From positions 1 to 26,487 of the forward strand of contig CADBPH010000364.1 in NCBI GenBank assembly GCA_902796455.1: 26,487 nucleotides of DNA, given 5' to 3'. The notes under the pieces were generated by a model that was not told where the DNA came from, ran no database searches, and saw only the letters and a program-made list of their open reading frames with translations. Both the position numbers and the translations under genes were made by a program. Below are positions 1 through 6,948 of the stretch, piece by piece (positions within the stretch are counted from its first letter, which is position 1; each line of letters begins with the position of its first letter). Origin of the DNA: an uncultured Bacteroidia bacterium (GTDB lineage Bacteria; Bacteroidota; Bacteroidia; Bacteroidales; UBA932).

Positions 1-34
1 GCCCCACCAGGTGGGAGAGTAGGTAGCTGCCGTT
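1..34 (+). rRNA. rrf: 5S ribosomal RNA, 3' end only
   Basis: The first ~34 bases match the last third of a bacterial 5S rRNA: a CCCC-ACCAGG-type helix followed by GAGAGTAGG and a CTGCC ending, parallel to the E. coli 5S tail (CCCCATGCGAGAGTAGGGAACTGCC). The 5' part lies outside the window, so an rRNA operon probably ends here, running rightward. The exact mature 3' end is uncertain by a few bases. Confidence 0.85.
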
Positions 35-40
35 CTTCGA

Positions 41-79
41 CATCCCGGTTGTAGAAATACAACCGGGATGTTTTGTTTT
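41..79 (+). terminator. Rho-independent terminator of the rRNA operon
   Basis: A perfect 12-bp stem (41-52 paired with 59-70) encloses a 6-base loop, and TTTTGTTTT follows at 71-79. It sits directly after the 5S end and before the convergent histidine-kinase-like gene. The T-tract is on the + side only, so it mainly stops rightward transcription. Confidence 0.92.
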
Positions 80-99
80 AAACCCGGTGGAAAAATCGC

Positions 100-2052
100 T
101 TAATCTGTTTTCCTGACAGAGAACAAGACTGCAGTCCCTTTCCCCGGTTCACTTTCGATGCGGAGGGTGCCGCCGAGCAGTTCCGCCATGGATTTGCAGA
201 CGCTGATGGTCAGCCCGGAGGTGTTGTGATTCCCGGATCGGATGTCCTTGTAATCCGTCCCTTTCTTGCCATAGGACAGCAATTGTTCAATCCTTTCGGG
301 GGGAATGCCCGGTCCGTTATCCTGGATTTTTACTTGCAACCATCCTGTATTCAAATCTTCAGAGGAAATGACAATATGCCCTTCTGCGTTCACGTAATTC
401 AGGGCATTTTGGGTCAGGTTCCGGATGATGGACGTGGTGATGGCCATATCAGCGAGCGCAAATGTCTCGCTGGGCATCAGATTCCGGAGGGTAGCTCCTT
501 TTTTGTGTAATTTTTCCGAAAGGGGTTTGACAGCCTCATCGGCGACATTGTATAGATTCATCCGGACGTTTTCAACCCGGATCTTTCCGACTTCGATCCG
601 CGACCAGTCCAGCAGCAGGTTGAGCATTTCCAGCATGGCGTCGGAAGAGTGGTTGAGCCCTTCGACCTGCTGCCGGATCGTCTCTTTATCCATGGCGTCG
701 AAGTTCGAATCGAGCGCGTTGAGAACCATATTCTGGGTAATCATCGGGTTCTTCAGGTCGCGCGAAACCATGGAGAAGAAATTCTTCTTGATGACCGTAG
801 ATTCCATCAATTCCTGATTCCGTTTATACTGCAGGCGCCCCAGCCTCAGCAGGATGAAGGCCGTCAGCAGCAACAGGGCGACGAGGATGGCCGTGAAAAG
901 GATGGTGATCAGGCGGAGATTGGCCTCCCGCTTGCGGTCCAGCGTCATCCGGTGCAGCATGATCTGGTTCTGCTCTTCATCGAATTTGATCCGGGTGCCG
1001 GCCACGGCTTGTTCGTCCTTCTGCATGGACAGGCTGTCACGGAACTGCTGGCACAGTCTGGCTTCTTCAAAAGCAGCCTTCGTGTTGCCCTTCATGGAGT
1101 AATACTCTGACAGACAGCGGTGGATTTCTTGTTCGTAGCCGAAAGAGTGTGTCCCGTCGACCAGTTTCCGGGCCGGGTCGATGTAGGCCATCGCCTTGTC
1201 CGGATCCCCGGTTCTTAAATACAGGTCTGCCAGGGACAATTCGGTTTTGACCAGGTTCCACCTGTCGTTCGCCTGTTTCAGGATCCCGTACGCGAGAATA
1301 AACTGTTTTTCGGCTTCCCGGAAATCGTTTTGCAGCATCGCCAGCTGGCCCAAATTGTTGTGGCAGATGCCCATCCCGTTGGTCGAGTGGGTTGCCGCAT
1401 TGTATTGGAGCGCCCTGTTGAACATGACGGCGGCGGAATCGAAAGCATTCCGGTGCTCATAGATGCTGCCCAGGGTGGAACAGTTCATGGCCAATCCGAG
1501 GTTGTTCCCGATTTCGCGGTCGATGTCCATGGACAAGCGGAAATACCGCTCCGCCTCGATGCCGTTGTCCAGGAACTTGTAGATATTTCCGATCCCGTTA
1601 TAGATATAGGAACGCTCGCGCTTCCCGTCATACGTCTCGGCAAGCGAAGGATGCTCTTCCAGCCGGTTCAGTGCGTCGAAAAGGGCGGTGGACGCATCTG
1701 CATAGGCATTGATCCTCCGGTAACTGGTGGCCATCCCGATCATGGCCTTGATTTCTTCCAGGACTTGTCCGGATTGCCGGAAGATCGCAGTCGCCCCCTT
1801 ATAATGGGTGATGGACGTGTAGAAATCGTTGTGCTGGTTATAATAACGCCCCAAATAATACAGGGCCATCCCCGTTGCGGAGCTGTCCCCGAACGAACGG
1901 TATTCTCCCAGACAGGCCGTCAGGGTGTCGAGATTCCGGGAATAATGCGACAGCCGCTTTTCAACACTGTCCCGGGGAACAATGTGCAGGCCGGCCGAGG
2001 TTGTCACAATGCAGAGGACCGCCGGCAAAAACAACCGGAGGAGCCGCCGCAT
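100..2052 (-). CDS. TPR-repeat sensor histidine-kinase-like protein lacking the phosphoacceptor histidine
   Basis: 650 residues. There is an N-terminal signal peptide or anchor (1-20), then a periplasmic array of tetratricopeptide-like helix pairs (about 60-340), a coiled linker, one membrane segment (about 379-404), a HisKA-like dimerisation helix and a C-terminal HATPase domain. This is the layout of Bacteroidota TPR sensor kinases. The H box reads FFSMVSRDLKNP where the family has S-H-D-L-K-N: residue 431 is Arg (CGC at 760-762), one base from His CAC. The N box (N545, N549) and the G1 box DNGPG (578-582) are kept; the G2 box (SGLTISVC, about 612-619) departs from the usual GLGL. ATP binding is therefore plausible, but His autophosphorylation is not expected. 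The reading frame is intact. The start shares one base with the stop of the upstream glycosyltransferase gene (TGATG), so translation is probably coupled. No response regulator is nearby. Confidence 0.88.
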   Translation of the reverse strand: MRRLLRLFLPAVLCIVTTSAGLHIVPRDSVEKRLSHYSRNLDTLTACLGEYRSFGDSSATGMALYYLGRYYNQHNDFYTSITHYKGATAIFRQSGQVLEEIKAMIGMATSYRRINAYADASTALFDALNRLEEHPSLAETYDGKRERSYIYNGIGNIYKFLDNGIEAERYFRLSMDIDREIGNNLGLAMNCSTLGSIYEHRNAFDSAAVMFNRALQYNAATHSTNGMGICHNNLGQLAMLQNDFREAEKQFILAYGILKQANDRWNLVKTELSLADLYLRTGDPDKAMAYIDPARKLVDGTHSFGYEQEIHRCLSEYYSMKGNTKAAFEEARLCQQFRDSLSMQKDEQAVAGTRIKFDEEQNQIMLHRMTLDRKREANLRLITILFTAILVALLLLTAFILLRLGRLQYKRNQELMESTVIKKNFFSMVSRDLKNPMITQNMVLNALDSNFDAMDKETIRQQVEGLNHSSDAMLEMLNLLLDWSRIEVGKIRVENVRMNLYNVADEAVKPLSEKLHKKGATLRNLMPSETFALADMAITTSIIRNLTQNALNYVNAEGHIVISSEDLNTGWLQVKIQDNGPGIPPERIEQLLSYGKKGTDYKDIRSGNHNTSGLTISVCKSMAELLGGTLRIESEPGKGTAVLFSVRKTD

Positions 2053-3044
2053 CAGAACTGTTCCTTGATGTTGTAAGAATTCCTGTCGGATGAGGTCCGG
2101 GAAATCATCTCACAGATGAATCCCGCAAGGAAGAGCATGACGCCGATCAGGACGGCGCAGAGTGCCAGGTAGAACAGGGGCTGGTCGGTGACGGCGCGAT
2201 AGGCCATTCCCTGGGCCTGATGCACCAGTTTGGCGATAATCAGCCAGATGGCGATGACGAATCCGACCAGGAACATCAGGATGCCGGTAAACCCGAAGAA
2301 GTGCATCGGCTTCTTGCCGAAGGTGCTCAGGAACCAAAGCGACAGGAGGTCCAGGAATCCGTTCACGAAGCGTTCCAGCCCGAATTTGCTCTTGCCGTAT
2401 TTGCGCTTCTGGTGATGGACCGGTTTTTCGGTGATTTTCCCGAAGCCGGCGTTCTTGGCCAGGTAGGGGATGTACCGGTGCATCTCTCCGTACACCTCGA
2501 TGTTTTTGACGACGTCGTGGGCATAGGCCTTCAGGCCGCAGTTCATGTCATGCAGCTTGATCCCGGTAATCCACCGCGCCGTGGCGTTGTAGAGCTTCGA
2601 GGGCAGGTTTTTCGTCAGTTTGTTGTCCTGGCGGTGCTGTTTCCATCCGGATACGACATCGTAGCCGTCTTCCACAACCATCTTGTACATCTGCGGAAGT
2701 TCTTCCGGAGAATCCTGCAGGTCTGCGTCCATGGTGGCCACCACCCGGCCGCAGGCTTCCTTGAACCCGCAGAAAAGGGCGGCGGATTTTCCGTAATTCC
2801 TTCTGAACGAGATCCCTTTTATGGAAGGATATTGTTTGGAGAGGGCTTGGATCTCTTCCCATGAGCCGTCTGTACTGCCGTCGTCCACCATGATGATTTC
2901 ATGGGACAATCCTTCCCGGTCCATAACGCGGGTGATCCAATCCACCAGCTCCGGGAGGGACTCTTTCTCATTCCACAGGGGAATGATGACCGACAAATCT
3001 TTCAAATACTCCATCATGCGTTTATCACTCGTACGGTCATACAT
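2052..3044 (-). CDS. Family 2 glycosyltransferase, polyprenyl-phosphate sugar transferase type
   Basis: About 330 residues. The N-terminal GT-A domain carries the family 2 signatures SVIIPLWNE (about 18-26), the nucleotide-sugar site VDDGSTDGSW (53-62) and the metal-binding DADLQD (106-111). Two C-terminal membrane segments follow (about 245-273 and 291-314). This matches the DPM1/GtrB/ArnC group, which moves a sugar from an NDP-sugar to undecaprenyl phosphate on the cytoplasmic face of the inner membrane; the sugar cannot be read from sequence. It starts 3 bases after the DUF4199 stop and overlaps the kinase-like gene by one base. Start choice is uncertain: the Met at residue 10 or 11 would put the start nearer the usual family N terminus. 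Confidence 0.9.
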   Translation of the reverse strand: MYDRTSDKRMMEYLKDLSVIIPLWNEKESLPELVDWITRVMDREGLSHEIIMVDDGSTDGSWEEIQALSKQYPSIKGISFRRNYGKSAALFCGFKEACGRVVATMDADLQDSPEELPQMYKMVVEDGYDVVSGWKQHRQDNKLTKNLPSKLYNATARWITGIKLHDMNCGLKAYAHDVVKNIEVYGEMHRYIPYLAKNAGFGKITEKPVHHQKRKYGKSKFGLERFVNGFLDLLSLWFLSTFGKKPMHFFGFTGILMFLVGFVIAIWLIIAKLVHQAQGMAYRAVTDQPLFYLALCAVLIGVMLFLAGFICEMISRTSSDRNSYNIKEQF

Positions 3045-3047
3045 TTA

Positions 3048-3590
3048 CTACTGGTTGTCTGCAAACGGATCCTTTGCCGGAATGTTCCGGGAAAGGATCA
3101 GGGCCAGAATGGTACCGAACAGGAAACAGTAGATAAAGTTGGAAATAAATGTAATCTGGGGAAGGTTTGCCTGCATCCGGTCCAGCATCTCCATGGAGTT
3201 GGAATCCAGCATGGAGGAATAAGAGCTGATCGCGGCTTCCCACTGCTCCATCATGGCGTCTTTCGAGATGAAAAGCACGTTGGCCAGGCTGACGGCAGAG
3301 AAAAGAAGGGAAGAAAGCAGGGCGGTCCGGGTCCCGAACCGGAATGTGGCGGCGTTGTCCGCCTCCGGATGCCGGGCGACCAGCCGTTTCATGAAAAACC
3401 CCATCAGCCAGATGCACAGGACGAGTTTTCCGAGCCACAGCAAGAAGCTGAGGATACCTCCGAGAAATCCGGCGCCTCCGCCGGAGAGAAGCAAGTTGAG
3501 GAACATATAGACGGTGGATACCAATCCGAGAGCCAAGCCGGCCTTGCCTGCCTCGTTCCACAGGAGGCCTGAAGAAATCTTTCCTTCCAT
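3048..3590 (-). CDS. DUF4199 family inner-membrane protein
   Basis: 180 residues with four hydrophobic segments (roughly 12-36, 43-67, 88-108 and 148-168) in the pattern of the Bacteroidota DUF4199 family, whose function is unknown. It is the first gene of the leftward operon and lies directly upstream of a glycosyltransferase, so a role in membrane-linked glycan assembly is possible; this is inference from position only. The ATG lies about 11 bases after the expected transcription start of the leftward promoter at 3608-3615, so the leader is very short. Confidence 0.8.
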   Translation of the reverse strand: MEGKISSGLLWNEAGKAGLALGLVSTVYMFLNLLLSGGGAGFLGGILSFLLWLGKLVLCIWLMGFFMKRLVARHPEADNAATFRFGTRTALLSSLLFSAVSLANVLFISKDAMMEQWEAAISSYSSMLDSNSMEMLDRMQANLPQITFISNFIYCFLFGTILALILSRNIPAKDPFADNQ

Positions 3591-3607
3591 TCTGGGGTTG
3601 TTTTATG

Positions 3608-3615
3608 CAAAGATA
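3608..3615 (-). promoter_or_regulatory. Promoter -7 element for the DUF4199-glycosyltransferase-kinase operon
   Basis: On the minus strand this reads TATCTTTG followed by C, the Bacteroidota primary-sigma -7 consensus TAnnTTTGC. It lies 18 bases upstream of the DUF4199 ATG. I see no good TTG at the -33 distance; that stretch is occupied by the opposing promoter. Confidence 0.6.
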
Positions 3616-3627
3616 GGGAAAAAATGT

Positions 3628-3635
3628 TATCTTTG
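3628..3635 (+). promoter_or_regulatory. Promoter -7 element for thrS
   Basis: TATCTTTG followed by C fits the Bacteroidota -7 consensus. Transcription would begin near 3642, about 20 bases before the thrS ATG. This leaves no room for a T-box or a long translational operator of the kind known for thrS in other phyla, and it makes the in-frame TTG at 3641 an unlikely start codon. The -33 element is weak. Confidence 0.65.
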
Positions 3636-3661
3636 CATGTTTGAGTATTAAACTAAATAGA

Positions 3662-5620
3662 ATGATTGAGATCAAATTTCCGGACGGCAGTGTCAGATCC
3701 TTTGAGAAAGGTGTGACCGCATATGAAATAGCGAATAGCATCAGTCCCCGGCTTGCGGCTGAGGTCCTGGCGGCAGAGGTGAAGCCCGAGGGCGATACGT
3801 CGATGGATAAAGGCGCAATCTATGACCTGACGCGCCCGATCGAGGAAAATGCTTCCGTCCGTTTGCTCAAGTGGGAAGACGAAGATGGAAAGCGGGTTTT
3901 CTGGCACTCCTCTTCGCACCTGATGGCCGAGGCGCTCGAGGCCTTGTTCCCGGGGGTCAAGTTCGGTATCGGACCGGCCATCGAGAACGGCTTCTATTAT
4001 GACGTGGACCTGGGTGACCGGACGCTCAGCGATGCGGATCTTCCCAAGATCGAGAAGAAAATGCTGGAACTGGCCCGCCAGAAGCAGGCTTTCCACCGCA
4101 TCAGCGTGCCCAAAGCCGAGGCGATGAAGCATTTCGAGGAAAAGGGCGACCAGTACAAGTGCGAGTTGATCAGCGAACTGGAAGACGGGACGATTACCTA
4201 TTATACAAACGGCGATTTTACGGATCTTTGCCGTGGTCCGCACCTGATGAACACCGAGGTCATCAAAGCGGTCAAGTTGACGGCGATTGCCGGCGCCTAC
4301 TGGCGCGGGGACGAGAAACGCCAGCAGCTGACGCGCGTGTATGGCATCACCTTCCCGAAAAAGTCCATGCTGGATGAGTACCTGGTGATGATCGAGGAAG
4401 CCAAGAAGCGCGACCACCGCAAGCTCGGCAAGGAGATGGAATTGTTCATGTTCTCCCAGCGGGTGGGCCTCGGCCTGCCGATGTGGCTGCCGCGCGGCGC
4501 GGTCATGCGCTACCATCTGGAGAACTTCCTCCGCAAGAAACTGAATGAGTACGGCTACCAGCCCGTCGTGACCCCGCATATCGGCAGCAAGCAGCTGTAT
4601 GTCACCTCCGGCCATTATGCCAAGTACGGAAAGGACTCTTTCCAGCCGATCCATACGCCGCAGGAAGGGGAGGAGTACATGCTCAAACCGATGAACTGCC
4701 CGCATCACTGCGAGATTTTCCGCAGTTCTCCCCGTTCCTACCGGGATCTTCCGTTGCGGTTGTCCGAGTTCGGGACCGTCTATCGTTATGAGCAGAGCGG
4801 CGAGCTGCACGGTCTGACCCGCGTACGCTGCTTTACCCAGGACGATGCCCACATGTACGTGCGCCCCGATCAGCTGAAGGATGAGTTCAAGAAGGTGATT
4901 GACTTGATCATGTACGTGTTCAAGGCCTTCAAGTTCGATAATTTCACGGCGCAGATTTCCCTGCGCGACAAGGTGGACCGCAGCAAGTATATCGGCAGTG
5001 ACGAGAATTGGGAACGTGCCGAGAATGCCATTATCGAGTCGGCTGCCGAGAAGGGGCTTCCGACGGTCGTCGAATATGGCGAGGCAGCGTTCTATGGCCC
5101 GAAACTGGACTTCATGGTCAAGGATGCATTGGGCCGGAAATGGCAGTTGGGTACCATTCAGGTGGACTATAACCTGCCGGAGCGTTTCCAGCTTGAATAT
5201 ACGGATGCCGATGGCTCCAAGAAACGGCCGGTCATGATTCACCGCGCCCCGTTCGGTTCCATCGAGCGTTTCACCGCGGTTTTGCTCGAGCATACGGCCG
5301 GACATCTCCCGCTGTGGCTGGCGCCGGATCAGGTTAAAGTTCTGCCTGTCAGCGAAAAATATGCGGATTATGCAAAAAAAGTTTGCGAATTGATGAATAA
5401 TTCCGATATTCGCGCTTCCGTGGATGACCGTAACGAGACCCTTGGAAAGCGGATCCGTGAAATTTCGCTGCTCCGGGTTCCGGTTCTGGTCATTGTCGGA
5501 GAGAAAGAGATGACGGAGGGTTCTGTCTCTGTCCGCCTTGAAGGGCAGGACAAGGGCTCGATGAAAATGGAAGAATTTTTGGGATGGTTCGCTGATTCCG
5601 TCAAGGAAGAATTGTCCTGA
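3662..5620 (+). CDS. thrS: Threonyl-tRNA synthetase
   Basis: 652 residues from the ATG at 3662; the typical N terminus of the family ([10 protein letters not shown]) starts exactly there. It charges tRNA-Thr in the cytoplasm. Domains in order are: TGS (1-60), the second additional domain for editing with the HxxxH pair (H82, H86) and the CRGPHL motif (about 190-195), the class II catalytic core (about 250-535) and a C-terminal anticodon-binding domain (about 540-650). The three residues that hold the catalytic zinc are present: C346 in MNCPHHC, H397 in QDDAH and H527 in MIHRAPFGS. It heads the thrS-infC-rpmI-rplT cluster, the order also found in E. coli. Nothing looks damaged. Confidence 0.97.
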   Translation: MIEIKFPDGSVRSFEKGVTAYEIANSISPRLAAEVLAAEVKPEGDTSMDKGAIYDLTRPIEENASVRLLKWEDEDGKRVFWHSSSHLMAEALEALFPGVKFGIGPAIENGFYYDVDLGDRTLSDADLPKIEKKMLELARQKQAFHRISVPKAEAMKHFEEKGDQYKCELISELEDGTITYYTNGDFTDLCRGPHLMNTEVIKAVKLTAIAGAYWRGDEKRQQLTRVYGITFPKKSMLDEYLVMIEEAKKRDHRKLGKEMELFMFSQRVGLGLPMWLPRGAVMRYHLENFLRKKLNEYGYQPVVTPHIGSKQLYVTSGHYAKYGKDSFQPIHTPQEGEEYMLKPMNCPHHCEIFRSSPRSYRDLPLRLSEFGTVYRYEQSGELHGLTRVRCFTQDDAHMYVRPDQLKDEFKKVIDLIMYVFKAFKFDNFTAQISLRDKVDRSKYIGSDENWERAENAIIESAAEKGLPTVVEYGEAAFYGPKLDFMVKDALGRKWQLGTIQVDYNLPERFQLEYTDADGSKKRPVMIHRAPFGSIERFTAVLLEHTAGHLPLWLAPDQVKVLPVSEKYADYAKKVCELMNNSDIRASVDDRNETLGKRIREISLLRVPVLVIVGEKEMTEGSVSVRLEGQDKGSMKMEEFLGWFADSVKEELS

Positions 5621-5643
5621 GAGATATTGTTCAATTAACGATT

Positions 5644-5660
5644 AGGAGGATAAGTTTATC
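5644..5660 (+). promoter_or_regulatory. Strong Shine-Dalgarno sequence and AUC start codon of infC
   Basis: AGGAGG at 5644-5649 is followed after 8 bases by ATC (5658-5660) in the IF3 frame. An in-frame TAG at 5643-5645 overlaps the Shine-Dalgarno, so the start must lie downstream. No ATG, GTG or TTG occurs in frame until 5856, which is already inside the conserved IF3 domain. ATC is thus the only start that fits both the ribosome-binding site and a full-length protein. Confidence 0.85.
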
Positions 5661-6281
5661 GCAACGCCTTACAAACCAAATCATTTCAGCGGCCCCAGGC
5701 CGTCTGGACCCAGACCGGCGGGCCCCAGGGCTGCCGGGCGGGCACCTTTTAGCCGGCCGGCCAAGGGGGAAAACGAGCTGAATATCAATGAAGAGATTTC
5801 AGCGCCTCAGGTACGCCTGGTCGGGGACAACATCCCTGAACCGGGAGTCTATGCTTTGTCCGCTGCCTTGAAGATGGCGGATGAACTGGATTTGGATCTT
5901 GTGGAAATCAGTGCGAAGGCGGATCCTCCGGTGTGCAAGATACTGGATTACCAGAAATATCTCTATCAGCAGAAGAAGAAAGCGAAAGAGATGAAGCAGA
6001 ACTCGACGAAGATCGTCATCAAAGAGATCCGCTTCGGTCCCAATACGGACGAACATGATTTCCAGTTCAAGCTCAAGCACGCGCAGGAATTCCTCGGGGA
6101 AGGCTCCAAGGTCAAGGCTTCCGTGTTTTTCCGGGGGCGTTCCATCCAGTTCTCCGACCAGGGCGAGAAGCTTCTGCTGCGGTTCGCCGTGGAGCTGGAA
6201 GAATACGGCCGTGCGGAAAGCATGCCGAAACTCGAGGGCAAGCGGATGATCATGATGCTGGCTCCGTTGAAGAAGAAATAA
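5658..6281 (+). CDS. infC: Translation initiation factor IF-3, starting at AUC
   Basis: 207 residues when started at the ATC at 5658. IF3 binds the 30S subunit, keeps 50S off and rejects wrong initiator pairings. The protein opens with about 38 low-complexity residues rich in Pro, Arg and Gly, then the N-domain (from ELNINEEI, residues 39-46), the linker helix (around YQKYLYQQKKKAKEM) and the C-domain (from IVIKEIRFGPN). Rare AUU/AUC starts on infC are known from E. coli and others, where IF3 discriminates against non-AUG codons and so represses its own mRNA; the same feedback is likely here. A start at the TTG at 5856 would remove most of the N-domain. thrS ends 37 bases upstream and rpmI starts 45 bases downstream. 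Confidence 0.93.
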   Translation: MATPYKPNHFSGPRPSGPRPAGPRAAGRAPFSRPAKGENELNINEEISAPQVRLVGDNIPEPGVYALSAALKMADELDLDLVEISAKADPPVCKILDYQKYLYQQKKKAKEMKQNSTKIVIKEIRFGPNTDEHDFQFKLKHAQEFLGEGSKVKASVFFRGRSIQFSDQGEKLLLRFAVELEEYGRAESMPKLEGKRMIMMLAPLKKK

Positions 6282-6326
6282 TCCGTGATGGATTTATATA
6301 TTACTAACTATTAATTATTTAAAGAG

Positions 6327-6521
6327 ATGGCAAAGCTTAAGACCAACTCCGGTGCCAAAAAGCGTTTCACGCTTACCGGAACGGGAAAAATCAAGAGAAG
6401 GCACGCTTATCACAGCCACATTCTCACCAAGAAAACCAAGAAGCAGAAAAGGAATCTGGATCACTTCGCTATCCTTCACCAGGATGATGTGAAGCGTGTT
6501 AAAGAGCTTCTGGTTATTTAA
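6327..6521 (+). CDS. rpmI: 50S ribosomal protein L35 (bL35)
   Basis: 64 residues, Lys/Arg-rich, beginning [14 protein letters not shown] and containing [14 protein letters not shown], both diagnostic of bL35. The length is normal. It sits between infC and rplT as in most bacteria. No Shine-Dalgarno is visible before the ATG, only an A/T-rich stretch, as is usual in Bacteroidota. Confidence 0.97.
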   Translation: MAKLKTNSGAKKRFTLTGTGKIKRRHAYHSHILTKKTKKQKRNLDHFAILHQDDVKRVKELLVI

Positions 6522-6545
6522 TTACATTTAAGTTTAACTTGGAAA

Positions 6546-6577
6546 GCAGTTGTAAAGCACCCCTCGGGGGTCACTGC
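6546..6577 (+). promoter_or_regulatory. Candidate structured leader upstream of rplT (possible L20 autoregulation site)
   Basis: The 76-base gap between rpmI and rplT can fold into a two-tier hairpin. The outer stem is GCAGT (6546-6550) with ACTGC (6573-6577); the inner stem is ACCCC (6559-6563) with GGGGT (6567-6571) and a TCG loop. The internal loop is asymmetric, with 8 bases (TGTAAAGC) facing one C. L20 is known to repress its operon by binding mRNA structures that imitate its 23S rRNA site in E. coli and in Firmicutes. Assigning that role here is inference from position and fold. Confidence 0.45.
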
Positions 6578-6597
6578 CTCCGGAAAACCCATTTATT

Positions 6598-6942
6598 ATG
6601 CCTAGATCAGTTAACGCAGTTGCCTCAAGGGCACGCCGCAAGAAAATTCTCAAGAGAACCCGCGGTAATTTCCTCTCCAGGAAGAATGTCTGGACGGTTG
6701 CAAAGAACACCTATGAAAAAGGTCTCACCTATGCATACCGTGACCGTAGAGCGAAGAAGCGCGAATTCCGTGCCCTCTGGATCCAGAGGATCAACGCCGC
6801 CGCGCGTCAGTACGGAATGTCTTATTCCCAGTTCATGGGCAAACTCGCCAAGCAGAACGTGGGCCTGAACCGCAAAGTTCTTGCTGACCTCGCCATGAAC
6901 AACCCGCAGGCTTTTGAAGCGATTATCAATTCTGTCAAATAG
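6598..6942 (+). CDS. rplT: 50S ribosomal protein L20 (bL20)
   Basis: 114 residues, the normal family length, with the N-terminal [18 protein letters not shown] and the central [23 protein letters not shown] stretch that mark bL20. It is an early 50S assembly protein that binds 23S rRNA and in several phyla also represses its own operon. A hairpin-forming leader precedes it. lepB starts 6 bases after its stop, so the two are almost certainly on one message. Confidence 0.97.
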   Translation: MPRSVNAVASRARRKKILKRTRGNFLSRKNVWTVAKNTYEKGLTYAYRDRRAKKREFRALWIQRINAAARQYGMSYSQFMGKLAKQNVGLNRKVLADLAMNNPQAFEAIINSVK

Positions 6943-6948
6943 CCTCCG

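Larger units (their letters stand above)
3605..3638. repeat. Perfect 11-bp inverted repeat between divergent operons
   Basis: ATGCAAAGATA (3605-3615) is the exact reverse complement of TATCTTTGCAT (3628-3638), with 12 A/G-rich bases between. Each arm contains a TATCTTTG -7 element, one facing each way, so the symmetry comes at least partly from the two promoters. The identity runs beyond the 8-base element into both flanks. Confidence 0.85.

Noticed and set aside
100..2052. Calling the histidine-kinase-like gene a pseudogene
   Set aside because: The frame is full length, with intact domains and coupled translation; loss of one catalytic residue fits a pseudokinase better than a decaying gene.
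3641..3661. In-frame TTG as an earlier thrS start
   Set aside because: It lies at the predicted transcription start, and the family N terminus begins at the ATG at 3662.
3653..5305. Long minus-strand open frame opposite thrS
   Set aside because: It lies wholly inside a complete, recognisable thrS and has no family-like sequence; it follows from high GC at third codon positions.
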